Assembly (NCBI GenBank): GCA_030065115.1
Contig: JASJDO010000026.1
Location: 1 to 33,600 of the forward strand
Direction: 5' to 3'
Origin: Rhizobiaceae bacterium
GTDB lineage: Bacteria; Pseudomonadota; Alphaproteobacteria; Rhizobiales; Rhizobiaceae
Length of the DNA: 33,600 nucleotides
How positions within the stretch are numbered: position 1 is the stretch's first letter; every line of letters begins with the position of its first letter. Positions 14,808 through 22,992 of this stretch are shown one piece after another. A program made the translations under genes and the position numbers. The notes under the pieces were generated by a model. That model worked only from the letters and a program-made list of their open reading frames with translations. It was not told where the DNA came from and made no database searches.

Positions 14808-16265
14808 ATGGCGCAGGGAGGAGGAACAGAACAAAAGAAAGAACAGCAACCAGAAGTTAATCACTTCGATGGGGTCAAGCGCGGCCTGTCTGTCAAGCTT
14901 CTACTTCTGACAATCATTTTTATCATGATTGCGGAAATCCTCATTTTTGTGCCTTCGATGGCAAACTTCAGAAATACATGGCTACGAACGCACCTTGATA
15001 ACGCCGAAGCTGCAAGCATCGTTTATCTAGATATTGCAAACGAGCGGCTCAGCGACGATGCTGCAATGAAGCTGCTTGAAACCGCACAAGCGAACACAAT
15101 TGCATTTCGATTGGAAGGGCGCTCTCAACTCCTTGCAACATCCGGCACGTTGACAGAAATCGTGGAGCACATTGATTTGGCGAATGCCACGCCTTTCTCT
15201 TCCATAACAAGCGCAATGGGCATGTTGTACATGCCGTCTGATGCGCAATACCGGGTATTTGATGCGACCCGTTCCATCGGCGGTGAAATCGAACTCGTTC
15301 AGGAAATGAAATATATCCAGGCGGCCTTATGGAAATATGCGCGCAATATCCTGTTTCTGTCACTCCTTATATCTGTGTTTGCTGCAGCGCTTGTCTATCT
15401 CGCTCTGTATCGATTGATCGTTTTGCCAATCATTCGTATTTCATCCAACATGGATGCGTTCTCGAAGGAGCCTGAAAACGCGGCTCTGATTTATCAGCCA
15501 TCAGGTCGGGGTGATGAAATCGGTGTTGCTGAGAGTCGTCTCACATTTTTGCAAACCGACCTTCGGAAAACGCTCAAACAAAAACAACATCTGGCGGACC
15601 TTGGATTGGCGGTTGCCAAAATCAACCATGATCTACGCAACATTCTGGCTTCCGCCCAACTATTTTCGGACCGTCTCACGTCCTTGCCTGATCCGACAGT
15701 TCAGCGCTTCGCGCCAAAACTGATCAGGACCATTGACCGCGCGGTGGATTATACCAAGTCGGTTATTGATTATGGCAAGGCGGTAGAGGCCCCGCCGGAG
15801 CGCAGGAACCTGCTTCTTCGCTCCGTTGCTGAGGACGTTCGCGAAGCGCTTGGTCTTGATCAGGGAAGTGAAATCAGGTGGCAAGCCAATATTGACGATA
15901 TGCTAGAAATCAACGGTGACCCGGAACAGGTTTTCCGCGTTTTGATGAATTTGTGCAGAAATGCGCATCAGGCGATGCGGGATATGCATGATGAAGATCG
16001 TGAGCATTTGTTATGCGTTTCTGCCGAGCAATCTGATGAGGGCACGGCTATCCGTGTAAAAGACACCGGCCCCGGCATCCCGGAACACATTCAACCCAAA
16101 CTGTTCAATGCATTTCAGGCATCCACCAAGGCAGGTGGAACAGGGCTTGGCATGACGATCGCTGCCGAACTGGTTCGGGCACATGGCGGGACCATTGACA
16201 TCGAGAAAACTGATGCGGACGGTACGATTTTTAAGATCTTCATGCCACACAATGGTGCTGAGTAG
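14808..16265 (+). CDS. Sensor histidine kinase (orphan)
   Basis: The 485-residue kinase has two membrane helices (about 29-50 and 178-203) flanking a roughly 130-residue periplasmic sensor region. A HAMP-like segment follows to about residue 260. The phosphoacceptor His274 lies in 'KINHDLRN', and the ATPase domain has the N box 'LMNLCRNAHQA', G1 'VKDTGPGIP' and G2 'GGTGLGMTIA'. No response regulator is adjacent in the window. The ATG follows the upstream TAG directly, so translation is probably coupled to the flavoprotein. The signal sensed is unknown. A stem-loop begins immediately after the stop. Confidence 0.93.
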   Translation: MAQGGGTEQKKEQQPEVNHFDGVKRGLSVKLLLLTIIFIMIAEILIFVPSMANFRNTWLRTHLDNAEAASIVYLDIANERLSDDAAMKLLETAQANTIAFRLEGRSQLLATSGTLTEIVEHIDLANATPFSSITSAMGMLYMPSDAQYRVFDATRSIGGEIELVQEMKYIQAALWKYARNILFLSLLISVFAAALVYLALYRLIVLPIIRISSNMDAFSKEPENAALIYQPSGRGDEIGVAESRLTFLQTDLRKTLKQKQHLADLGLAVAKINHDLRNILASAQLFSDRLTSLPDPTVQRFAPKLIRTIDRAVDYTKSVIDYGKAVEAPPERRNLLLRSVAEDVREALGLDQGSEIRWQANIDDMLEINGDPEQVFRVLMNLCRNAHQAMRDMHDEDREHLLCVSAEQSDEGTAIRVKDTGPGIPEHIQPKLFNAFQASTKAGGTGLGMTIAAELVRAHGGTIDIEKTDADGTIFKIFMPHNGAE

Positions 16266-16284
16266 GCGACGCTGAAAGCGTTGC
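16266..16284 (+). terminator. Stem-loop after the histidine kinase gene
   Basis: GCGACGCT and AGCGTTGC form an 8-bp stem (one G-U pair) with a GAA loop, starting at the base after the stop codon. There is no U-tract, so it may end transcription weakly or stabilise the 3' end. Confidence 0.4.
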
Positions 16285-16346
16285 ACAAAACAATTTGCAA
16301 ACCATGCAAATCAAAAAGCCAATTTTCTGGTAAAAACTCTTGCTTT

Positions 16347-16355
16347 TGCTATAAT
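16347..16355 (+). promoter_or_regulatory. Extended -10 promoter for tRNA-Arg
   Basis: TGC-TATAAT is a perfect extended -10 element about 46 nt before the mature tRNA. A clear -35 is not visible; TTCTGG at 16325-16330 is only a weak candidate with a 19-nt spacer. Confidence 0.6.
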
Positions 16356-16401
16356 CAAAGACTAGGAAAGCGTCCTGCAATGCACATTGTGCGTTTGGTT
16401 A

Positions 16402-16478
16402 GCACTCGTAGCTCAGCTGGATAGAGTACTTGACTACGAATCAAGGGGTCGGGAGTTCGAATCTTCCCGAGTGCGCCA
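16402..16478 (+). tRNA. tRNA-Arg (anticodon ACG)
   Basis: A full cloverleaf can be drawn. The acceptor stem is GCACTCG/CGAGTGC, with discriminator G475 and encoded CCA at 16476-16478. The D arm is 'GCTCAGCTGGATAGAGT', and the anticodon stem CTTGA/TCAAG encloses loop CTACGAA with ACG at 16436-16438. The T arm contains GTTCGAAT. ACG (read as ICG after deamination) decodes CGU/CGC/CGA. The region just downstream changes character, so this tRNA may mark a border of accessory DNA. Confidence 0.97.
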
Positions 16479-16545
16479 TTTACAGAGCATTTCCTAGAAG
16501 GAAAAGCGTCGAATACCACCAACAATACCAGATCTATCAGCGACA

Positions 16546-16569
16546 GACGTTTTGCGAAGCAAACACGTC
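16546..16569. repeat. Inverted repeat downstream of tRNA-Arg
   Basis: GACGTTTTGC and GCAAA-c-ACGTC form a 10-bp stem with one bulged base and a GAA loop. It lies in the otherwise gene-free stretch 16479-16768, where I see nothing else. There is no U-tract, so a terminator is doubtful. Confidence 0.4.
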
Positions 16570-16768
16570 GAGAGCAAGTATACTCAGATGTCTGCATTAC
16601 GGACTTCGCTGCCATTAGATTATCAAGCTCCAATGAAGCTCTTTTTGTATTTTTGGTTATTGGTAGGGTAGGTGGCCACGAGAATTTGAAAACGTGTAAA
16701 GCAAAGAGGTTTTGTGAGCGGCATCGCTGAATGACTAACCTTCATAGATGCTATCAAAATTCGAAATT

Positions 16769-17191
16769 CTAGTCATTTTGCAGTTTAATTAATGACCATA
16801 GTTCAATTACTCGACGGTCCTTAAGTTCAGAGACACGCTTATGTAGCCTATTTTCCCAACTGCCTTTTTTAGCCCTTGCATCATGAAGAGCACGTTCAAA
16901 CGCGTTAAGCGCTTGTTGTTCCTGACCAATTTGAACTAATGCAATGCCCCGTTCAAGATAAATAAGTGAGCCTTTTGCCTGAAATAGTGGAAATACCTTC
17001 ATCCAAGCTGAAATAATCAGAGAAGTATTACAGAACAAAAGCTTCGTCTGCGCTTCATTCCGATCGCTTCGGCACATAAGGCCAGCAGCGGCAAATACCA
17101 TTCCACTTAACCAAATACACAAGAATATAGTTATGAAAATATTGTGAAATCGAGAATTTAAAATATATATCTTCTTGCCAATTATTCTTTT
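16769..17191 (-). CDS. Hypothetical membrane-anchored protein with TPR-like repeat
   Basis: From ATG 17191 the product is 140 residues. It has a basic start (MKRIIGKK) and a hydrophobic segment at about residues 17-40 that would serve as signal anchor. The C-terminal half contains a TPR-like helix pair ('ERGIALVQIGQEQQALNAFERAL'-type, about residues 78-101). An in-frame ATG at 17266 would add 25 residues. Neither start is decisive; GGAG lies only one base before 17191. The DNA is clearly more AT-rich than its neighbours, which suggests transfer or relaxed constraint. It stands alone between tRNA-Arg and a repeat-rich non-coding stretch. No function can be given. Confidence 0.6.
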   Translation of the reverse strand, partial: KRIIGKKIYILNSRFHNIFITIFLCIWLSGMVFAAAGLMCRSDRNEAQTKLLFCNTSLIISAWMKVFPLFQAKGSLIYLERGIALVQIGQEQQALNAFERALHDARAKKGSWENRLHKRVSELKDRRVIELWSLIKLQND

Positions 17192-17314
17192 CATTCTCCA
17201 ACAAATAGCGAAATCAGGAGTCTCTGCAAGTGTAAATATTGGTCGTTTTGGGCTCAAACTAACCATTCGAAAAAACTTTTCCCCACCCTAAAATCTTAAT
17301 GTACACTTTGTGGA

Positions 17315-17367
17315 CTTGTGAAATGCGCAACCACCGGACGTACGCCAGCGGCTTGGTGCTTCACAAG
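17315..17367. repeat. Inverted repeat with 8-bp outer stem
   Basis: CTTGTGAA (17315-17322) pairs with TTCACAAG (17360-17367). The interior contains further partly complementary CCACC/GGTG bases, so a longer imperfect hairpin is possible. Confidence 0.45.
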
Positions 17368-17497
17368 CAGCGGAGCGGTGGTGGCCATAGGAGAAGGTAC
17401 ATGACCTGAAAGGGCATGTATCGGAAACCAGTGGGCGGCTTACGGTTCCTTTTCTTTCTGGTAGCATGAAACACAATCGTGTTTTGATGATCGGGGC

Positions 17498-17524
17498 GCG
17501 AAGCAATTTTTTTTAATTGTTCGC
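17498..17524. repeat. Hairpin with T6 loop
   Basis: GCGAA-g-CAATT and AATTGTTCGC form a 10-bp stem with one bulged G around a TTTTTT loop. The T-run is in the loop rather than after the stem, so this is not a standard terminator. Confidence 0.45.
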
Positions 17525-17599
17525 CAAAGAAATGAGAGCCAAGAGGTATCGGCTGGCAGTGTGTTCAAAGAAGCCTGATTGATAACATCAAATCTCCGC

Positions 17600-17654
17600 G
17601 CAGGACCCGAAAGGTCCGCACACCAAACGGATTATCACGGTATTCGGGTCCTGC
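17600..17654. repeat. Perfect 12-bp inverted repeat
   Basis: GCAGGACCCGAA (17600-17611) and TTCGGGTCCTGC (17643-17654) are exact reverse complements separated by 31 nt. No U-tract follows. A perfect 12-bp arm pair is unlikely by chance at this spacing. Confidence 0.7.
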
Positions 17655-17893
17655 AGTTGTGTGATTAATTACTTCTTGCTTGCCATCCGGCAAGCGCGCC
17701 CCTCTCGACGAGACTTCGTTCGTCTGTCGGGCGGCGGCTCACGCAGCGGCACAAATGCTAGTCGCATTTGCTTCTGCTGCCGCGCAGGGAGATCAAACAA
17801 GAGCCGCGCAAGGGCTTTGCCCGAAGCGGGAAACAAAAATGACATAACACTGTGCTTCAAAGCTCGAGTGAATAATCACCCACGCCTACACTT

Positions 17894-18014
17894 CGTCATC
17901 CCGGTCACTACAGTGAGCCGGGATCTATTATTGTTACCAGGACAAAACATAACTGCATTAGGAATCCTCCGAGGCGGCAGTGGATCCCGGATCGCGGTTG
18001 CGTCCGGGATGACG
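17894..18014. repeat. Nested palindromic interspersed-repeat-like element (121 nt)
   Basis: The outer arms CGTCATCCCGG (17894-17904) and CCGGGATGACG (18004-18014) are perfect reverse complements. The inner arms CCGGGATC (17918-17925) and GATCCCGG (17983-17990) are as well. Each half can also fold on itself through CCCGG/CCGGG. This 'CATCCCGG...CCGGGATG' design resembles palindromic repeat elements scattered between genes in alphaproteobacteria. It lies 52 nt past the stop of the LOG-family gene. Confidence 0.7.
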
Positions 18015-18066
18015 AGAAACGGATGAAATGGTTCAAGTGACCAAGAGCCGAGCGGCGAATTCGTAA

Positions 18067-18906
18067 CTACAAAGAATGATGTTCTTTAATGATCTCCCAG
18101 CCCTCTTGAGCGGTGTCGACAATCTGGAACAGATCAATGTCGTCAGGCGATATAGTACCTTGATTGGCGAGTTCCTCAAGGTTGATCACCTTGCCCCAAA
18201 AGTCCTTGCCGAACAGCAGGAAGGGAACAGGTTCCATCCGGTCAGTCTGAATAAGCGTCAGGGTTTCAAACATCTCATCCATCGTGCCAAAGCCACCTGG
18301 GAACACCGCCACAGCCTTTGCGCGCATCAGAAAATGCATCTTGCGGATCGCAAAATAGTGGAAGTTGAAGCAAAGTTCTGGCGTCACATACTCATTGGGT
18401 GCCTGCTCGTGCGGCAGAACAATATTGAGGCCAATGGTGGGGGCACCTTCATCCTGCGCACCGCGATTTCCTGCCTCCATCACACCGGGGCCGCCGCCTG
18501 TGGTGACCACCATTTCCTTGTAGTCGGTGGTCTTGGAATATCTCGAGCAGATGCGGGCAAATTCCCGCGCTTCTTCATAGAATTTGGCATTGGCTTCCAG
18601 GTTCTTTTTCTGGGTCTCGTTTTTCGCAGCCCATGCTTCGCCTCCGGGTTCCGGGATGCGGGCACCACCGAATAGAATAACGGTCGATTCAATGCCTTGC
18701 TCTTGCAAAATCAACTCTGGCTTGAGCAGTTCCAGTTGCAATCGGACCGGACGCAATGCTTCGCTGGTTAGAAAGTCATTGTCATCGAAAGCGAGGCGAT
18801 AGGCAGGCGCTCTTGTTTGTGGCGTATCAGGGACTTCGTGTGATTTTTTTACATCCTCAAATGACTTTACCAATGCGCCGTAACGCTCGCGGAACCAGTT
18901 CGCCAT
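18067..18906 (-). CDS. LOG-family protein (TIGR00730-type Rossmann fold)
   Basis: The 279-residue protein has the LOG-family signature 'PGGFGTMDE' with its conserved Glu, preceded by 'GGGPGVMEAGNRGA' for nucleotide binding. Characterised LOG proteins are cytokinin riboside 5'-monophosphate phosphoribohydrolases; many bacterial ones are nucleotide 5'-monophosphate nucleosidases. The roughly 60-residue N-terminal extension places it in the longer subgroup. The start at 18906 has GAGGAG-type bases about 7 nt upstream. It is divergent from dapD. Cytokinin production in this organism is not implied by sequence alone. Confidence 0.9.
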   Translation of the reverse strand: MANWFRERYGALVKSFEDVKKSHEVPDTPQTRAPAYRLAFDDNDFLTSEALRPVRLQLELLKPELILQEQGIESTVILFGGARIPEPGGEAWAAKNETQKKNLEANAKFYEEAREFARICSRYSKTTDYKEMVVTTGGGPGVMEAGNRGAQDEGAPTIGLNIVLPHEQAPNEYVTPELCFNFHYFAIRKMHFLMRAKAVAVFPGGFGTMDEMFETLTLIQTDRMEPVPFLLFGKDFWGKVINLEELANQGTISPDDIDLFQIVDTAQEGWEIIKEHHSL

Positions 18907-19017
18907 GATTGAATTCTCCTCAGAATCACCTGCTCAATTGACGTTTCATATCCTATGCCATAGACCACTCGCAAACGTTTAATCGGTTCTGTGACGAACC
19001 CTGATCTGGAGTATCCC

Positions 19018-19854
19018 ATGTCCCTTGAAGCCACTATCGAAACCGCTTTTGACAACCGCGATGAAATCAACACGTCTACGCAGGGCGAAGTGCGGGATGC
19101 CGTTGGCGAAGCCCTAAACATGTTGGACAGTGGTTCTGCCCGTGTGGCTGAGCGGGGTACGGATGGCAATTGGATTGTGAACCAGTGGTTGAAGAAGGCG
19201 GTGCTTCTGTCATTCCGATTGAACGACATGGCACCTATTCCGGGCGGTCCGGGAACATCAGGCTGGTGGGACAAGGTGCCTTCAAAGTTTGAAGGCTGGG
19301 ATGAAAACCAGTGGAGGGCAGCTGGTTTCCGTGCGGTTCCTAATTGCGTGGTAAGGCATTCGGCACATATCGGCAAAAATGTCGTTCTTATGCCGTCTTT
19401 TGTGAACCTCGGAGCTTACGTGGACGAGGGCACAATGGTGGACACCTGGGCAACCGTGGGTTCTTGTGCGCAGATTGGTAAAAATGTTCACCTTTCAGGC
19501 GGCGTTGGTATCGGTGGCGTTCTGGAGCCTCTTCAGGCGGGTCCAACCATCATTGAAGACAATTGCTTCATCGGCGCACGTTCAGAAGTGGTAGAAGGCT
19601 GCATTGTGCGCGAAGGGTCCGTGCTGGGCATGGGTGTGTTCATTGGTCAGTCGACAAAAATCGTCAACCGGGCAACAGGCGAAATCTCATACGGTGAAGT
19701 GCCTCCTTACTCGGTTGTGGTTGCGGGCACCATGCCGGGCAAAGATCTGCCGAATGGTGAGCCAGGCCCGAGCCTTTATTGCGCTGTGATTGTGAAAACC
19801 GTCGATGAGCGCACCCGTTCTAAGACCGGGATCAACGAGTTGCTGAGAGACTAA
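19018..19854 (+). CDS. dapD: 2,3,4,5-tetrahydropyridine-2,6-dicarboxylate N-succinyltransferase
   Basis: The 278-residue enzyme transfers succinyl from succinyl-CoA in the succinylase branch of lysine/meso-DAP synthesis. After an alpha-helical N-terminal domain it shows hexapeptide-repeat left-handed beta-helix sequence ('[18 protein letters not shown]', '[16 protein letters not shown]'). ATG 19018 is chosen over in-frame 18991 because GGAG at 19008-19011 is 6 nt upstream and MSLEATIE is the family-like N-terminus. dapE, the later step, lies 1.9 kb downstream on the same strand with three membrane-protein genes between. Confidence 0.97.
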   Translation: MSLEATIETAFDNRDEINTSTQGEVRDAVGEALNMLDSGSARVAERGTDGNWIVNQWLKKAVLLSFRLNDMAPIPGGPGTSGWWDKVPSKFEGWDENQWRAAGFRAVPNCVVRHSAHIGKNVVLMPSFVNLGAYVDEGTMVDTWATVGSCAQIGKNVHLSGGVGIGGVLEPLQAGPTIIEDNCFIGARSEVVEGCIVREGSVLGMGVFIGQSTKIVNRATGEISYGEVPPYSVVVAGTMPGKDLPNGEPGPSLYCAVIVKTVDERTRSKTGINELLRD

Positions 19855-19857
19855 CTG

Positions 19858-20280
19858 ATGCCATATCTGGAGCAATATTTCAGCCTAAGAGGAAGATTGC
19901 CCAGATCCCGGTATTGGATAATTACGACTAAAGCAGGAATGCTGGCTGCGGTGCTGTTTATGATCATTATTGCGCTAGCGTCAGTTAACCGAAACACCGC
20001 AATCGTTCTGTCGATCTTGGTATTTTTTGTTTACGCACTAATACTGATCTCTACGACCACGAGACGGCTACATGATTTAAGTCTCTCAGCATTTTGGCTG
20101 GTGATTATTGTTCCCCTCTATTTCATGGCGAATATTATGTCAGGAGATGAGATGTCTGCGTCAAGTCCTGCCGGTATAGCATCGATTCTTATATTACTGG
20201 CAGTTTACGCAGTGCTGGGATTTGTGAAGGGAAAAAGTGGTCCAAACAAGTTTGGTCCGGATCCACTAAACGAAGGCTGA
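19858..20280 (+). CDS. DUF805 membrane protein (first copy)
   Basis: The 140-residue product begins MPYLEQYFSLRGRLPRSRYW, which fits the DUF805 start (FSFRGRxxRxxFW), and has four hydrophobic segments. 'TRRLHDLSLSAFW' is the conserved RLHD motif of the family, and the C-terminus 'NKFGPDPL' is also typical. The function is unknown; DUF805 proteins are small inner-membrane proteins. It starts 3 nt after dapD, so it is almost certainly co-transcribed. Confidence 0.88.
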   Translation: MPYLEQYFSLRGRLPRSRYWIITTKAGMLAAVLFMIIIALASVNRNTAIVLSILVFFVYALILISTTTRRLHDLSLSAFWLVIIVPLYFMANIMSGDEMSASSPAGIASILILLAVYAVLGFVKGKSGPNKFGPDPLNEG

Positions 20281-20283
20281 ACA

Positions 20284-20658
20284 ATGTCGAAAATTGAACC
20301 AACCCTTTCATGGCTGTTCTTCAGCTTCAGAGGAAGGATTGCGCGTCAGTCATTCATTTTGGGAATTCTCTTTCTTGTGTTCCCGCAACTGTTTGCCGTG
20401 ATACAAATGGTTCGGGCTGATAATGCGGGAAAACCGGATCAAATCGCATTCTGGTTTCTCGTATTGATCGTTTTTCTCTTGGTTTCATTCTGGTCAAGCC
20501 TTGCTTTGTCTGTGAAGAGATTACACGATCTCAGTTTGCCGGGCGCACTATCGATTCTTGCGATTTTTAGCGGAATTAACCTAGTGTTCTTTTTGTATCT
20601 TGCCGTCATGCCATCAAAACAGGAAATCAATGAGTACGGGCCACCGCCATTCTCGTAG
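20284..20658 (+). CDS. DUF805 membrane protein (second copy)
   Basis: A second DUF805 protein of 124 residues starts 3 nt after the first. It shares 'FSFRGRIARQSFI', 'VKRLHDLSLPGALS' and the C-terminal 'EYGPPP', with about four membrane segments. The two copies are clearly related but differ enough to be an old duplication. No function is known. An 89-nt gap follows before the PAP2-like gene. Confidence 0.87.
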   Translation: MSKIEPTLSWLFFSFRGRIARQSFILGILFLVFPQLFAVIQMVRADNAGKPDQIAFWFLVLIVFLLVSFWSSLALSVKRLHDLSLPGALSILAIFSGINLVFFLYLAVMPSKQEINEYGPPPFS

Positions 20659-20747
20659 ACGGTTTCTTCGTTATCTAGCCCCTTGAGTTTCGTCATTTAT
20701 TAAACATTGTGCGCTAAGCCAAAGCCGGGTGATGAATTGGGCTTAGG

Positions 20748-21731
20748 ATGGCAATGGACTACCGCTACTTTCAGTACAATTGTTTGATCGTTGCGCTGAT
20801 GTTTTTTGGAACGCTAATAACCGCAGCGCTTCTGGGATTTGAACTTCCCAGTCTAGGGATGTTCAAGGCAACTTTTCTCGTTTGTGCGGTATCCGGTGCA
20901 TTTGCCTGGTTTTACACTTACGTTCGCAAGGAAGAAAACATTGCCCACACAGCTTTGGGGCTCTTTTCATTTGGCATGTACCTTAAACCTGCCTTGCTGT
21001 TTTCTTATGTGGCACTCCGTATGGATCGCCCGAAAATCGACGACACATTACTGGCCTTTGACAATGCTATCGGAATTGACTGGGGCGCCGTCGGCAATTG
21101 GGCTGCAACACAACCGGAGCTAATGGGCTTTCTGAACATTGCCTATCAGTCTTCCATGCAGATTTCAGTGATCAGCCTTTTCTTGGTTGGTATGTTTTTC
21201 CGTAAGCCCATTCAAGTTCATCAGTTTTTCACAGCGATCCTGGTAAGTGGTTTTGTGTGTGGTTTCAGTGGTGGATTGTTTCCGATCGACAGTATTTATC
21301 GGCCTGGCGTAATTGAGAAAGAAGTGATGGAGCAGATTGGACCCGTCATGAATATGGCTGTGACGGATCTGATCAACGAGTTGCGATTTGGTGATAATCC
21401 TACCCTTAACATCGAAGGGTCAATCGGCGTTGTTGGCATGCCATCCTTTCATACTATCCTTTCTGCACTTCTAGTGTGGATGGCGCGTGGAACGGGATGG
21501 TTCTTTGTCGTTTCGCTGATTTGGAATGCAATTATTATTTTGGCGACACCATTGATGGGCAACCATTATGTAGCTGATGTCATTGGTGGCTTGGTAACGT
21601 CGGTGTTCGCGATTTGGGCGACCCATCAGCTTTACCGCTTGATTGATGCGCATTACGAGAAAAACCGTCATCGCGTAGGACTGTTTGGATTTGCACTTGC
21701 GCATTTCAGGAAAGAAAAGACCGCCGCCTGA
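20748..21731 (+). CDS. PAP2-superfamily membrane phosphatase/transferase (Ipt1/Aur1-like branch)
   Basis: The 327-residue polytopic protein carries 'GMPSFHTILSALL' and 'GNHYVADVIGG', the second and third PAP2 motifs in the PSFH...HxxxD form seen in inositolphosphotransferase-like PAP2 proteins. About six or more hydrophobic segments surround them. It probably acts on a lipid phosphate or lipid head group at the inner membrane; the substrate is unknown. ATG 20754, with AGGA at 20745-20748 as ribosome site, is an alternative start only two codons in. Confidence 0.85.
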   Translation: MAMDYRYFQYNCLIVALMFFGTLITAALLGFELPSLGMFKATFLVCAVSGAFAWFYTYVRKEENIAHTALGLFSFGMYLKPALLFSYVALRMDRPKIDDTLLAFDNAIGIDWGAVGNWAATQPELMGFLNIAYQSSMQISVISLFLVGMFFRKPIQVHQFFTAILVSGFVCGFSGGLFPIDSIYRPGVIEKEVMEQIGPVMNMAVTDLINELRFGDNPTLNIEGSIGVVGMPSFHTILSALLVWMARGTGWFFVVSLIWNAIIILATPLMGNHYVADVIGGLVTSVFAIWATHQLYRLIDAHYEKNRHRVGLFGFALAHFRKEKTAA

Positions 21732-21792
21732 TCTCGAGGTAGCTGGGAAAAACAGGCTTCTACGTCTGCGAATTTTCGTTTAAACACGAGCC

Positions 21793-22992
21793 ATGTCACA
21801 GAGCCTTTCAAGATCAGCAGAAATTTTGCGAGAACTCATTCGTTGTCCATCCGTCACACCGGTGGAAGGTGGTGCGCTTGCTTACCTCGAGAGTGAGCTT
21901 GTTAAGCTCGGATTCTCTGTCGATCGGGTAACTTTCTCAGATGAAAATACGCCTGATGTAGAAAACCTCTATGCAAGAATTGGAGAAAATTCTCCCCACA
22001 TCATGTTCGCAGGGCATACTGATGTGGTGCCCGTTGGCGAAGAAACAGATTGGTCATCGGGACCCTTTGCTGGTGAAGTGCGGGATGGGGCCATGTTTGG
22101 CCGCGGTGCCGTTGACATGAAAGGTGGTATCGCCTGTTTTCTTGGTGCGGTTGAAAAATTCCTTTCCAATGGCAATTTTGGCGGTTCAATTTCGTTTTTG
22201 ATCACCGGTGACGAGGAAGGGCCTTCGATTAATGGCACCGACAAGCTGCTGAAATGGGCAGCTGAAAAAGGTGAGACATGGGATGCCTGTATTGTTGGGG
22301 AACCGTCAAACCCTGAAGCAATAGGTGATGTGATCAAAAATGGACGCCGTGGGTCTTTGTCGGGAAAGTTGACCATTCAAGGTGTGCAGGGGCATGCTGC
22401 TTACCCACATCTGGCAGACAATCCGGTTCGTGGACTAACTGATTTGTTAAACGTCTTACTAGGCACGCCATTTGATCAGGGAACGGAGTTTTTCCAACCC
22501 ACCAATCTTGAAGTAACGTCCGTCGATGTTGGGAATAAAGCCACCAATGTCATTCCGGCCACTGCGACTGCTTCCTTCAACATCCGGTTCAATGACACAT
22601 GGACCGGCGATACGGTGAAACAGGAAATCATTCGGCGTTTTGAGAAAGGTGCGTCTGCCGGGAAAATTCGTCAGGGGAAAGATACAGCAATCAAATTCGA
22701 CGTCGAATGGGTGGGCCGAGTCTCCCACGTATTTCTAACCAACGACGAAAAACTTGTCGGAACGCTCTCTGGTTCAGTTGGAGCGGTCACCGGAAAGACG
22801 CCTGAACTTTCAACCGGCGGCGGCACATCGGATGCCCGCTTTATCAAAGACTATTGTCCGGTCGTGGAGTTTGGTCTTGTCGGGCAAACCATGCACATGG
22901 TTGATGAATGCACACCACTTGCTGATCTTGATGTTCTGACTTCGGTTTATCTCAAATTTCTTGAAGACTATTTCGGCAGCGCAACAACCTGA
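21793..22992 (+). CDS. dapE: Succinyl-diaminopimelate desuccinylase
   Basis: The 399-residue M20-family dizinc hydrolase releases succinate from N-succinyl-LL-DAP. Visible motifs are 'FAGHTDVVPVG' (zinc His and catalytic Asp), 'GRGAVDMKGG' (bridging Asp), 'TGDEEGPSINGT' (general-base Glu) and 'GGTSDARF' near the end. The length is slightly above the usual 375-385. It completes the dap pair with dapD upstream. Its last 25 nt overlap the convergent lldD-like gene. Confidence 0.96.
   Translation: MSQSLSRSAEILRELIRCPSVTPVEGGALAYLESELVKLGFSVDRVTFSDENTPDVENLYARIGENSPHIMFAGHTDVVPVGEETDWSSGPFAGEVRDGAMFGRGAVDMKGGIACFLGAVEKFLSNGNFGGSISFLITGDEEGPSINGTDKLLKWAAEKGETWDACIVGEPSNPEAIGDVIKNGRRGSLSGKLTIQGVQGHAAYPHLADNPVRGLTDLLNVLLGTPFDQGTEFFQPTNLEVTSVDVGNKATNVIPATATASFNIRFNDTWTGDTVKQEIIRRFEKGASAGKIRQGKDTAIKFDVEWVGRVSHVFLTNDEKLVGTLSGSVGAVTGKTPELSTGGGTSDARFIKDYCPVVEFGLVGQTMHMVDECTPLADLDVLTSVYLKFLEDYFGSATT

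Larger units (their letters stand above)
17192..18066. other. Repeat-rich non-coding region
   Basis: I find no credible gene in this stretch, though a 5' extension of the left-hand gene to 17266 is possible. Frames present on both strands lack ribosome sites and family signatures. It contains at least four sizeable inverted repeats (17315-17367, 17498-17524, 17600-17654, 17894-18014), listed separately. Confidence 0.6.

Noticed and set aside
16355-16633. 92-residue - strand frame over the tRNA
   Set aside because: It runs through the tRNA gene ('GKIRTPDPLIRSQVLYPAELR' is the well-known translation of a tRNA region).
17669-17860. 63-residue - strand frame, basic
   Set aside because: No ribosome site and no family, and the region is dominated by inverted repeats. 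Kept as non-coding.
17661-18026. 121-residue + strand frame
   Set aside because: It contains the palindromic repeat translated as peptide, has no ribosome site and no recognisable family.
16476-18066. Integrated element with att sites at tRNA-Arg
   Set aside because: I found no repeat of the tRNA 3' end and no integrase, so an intact integrated element is not supported.
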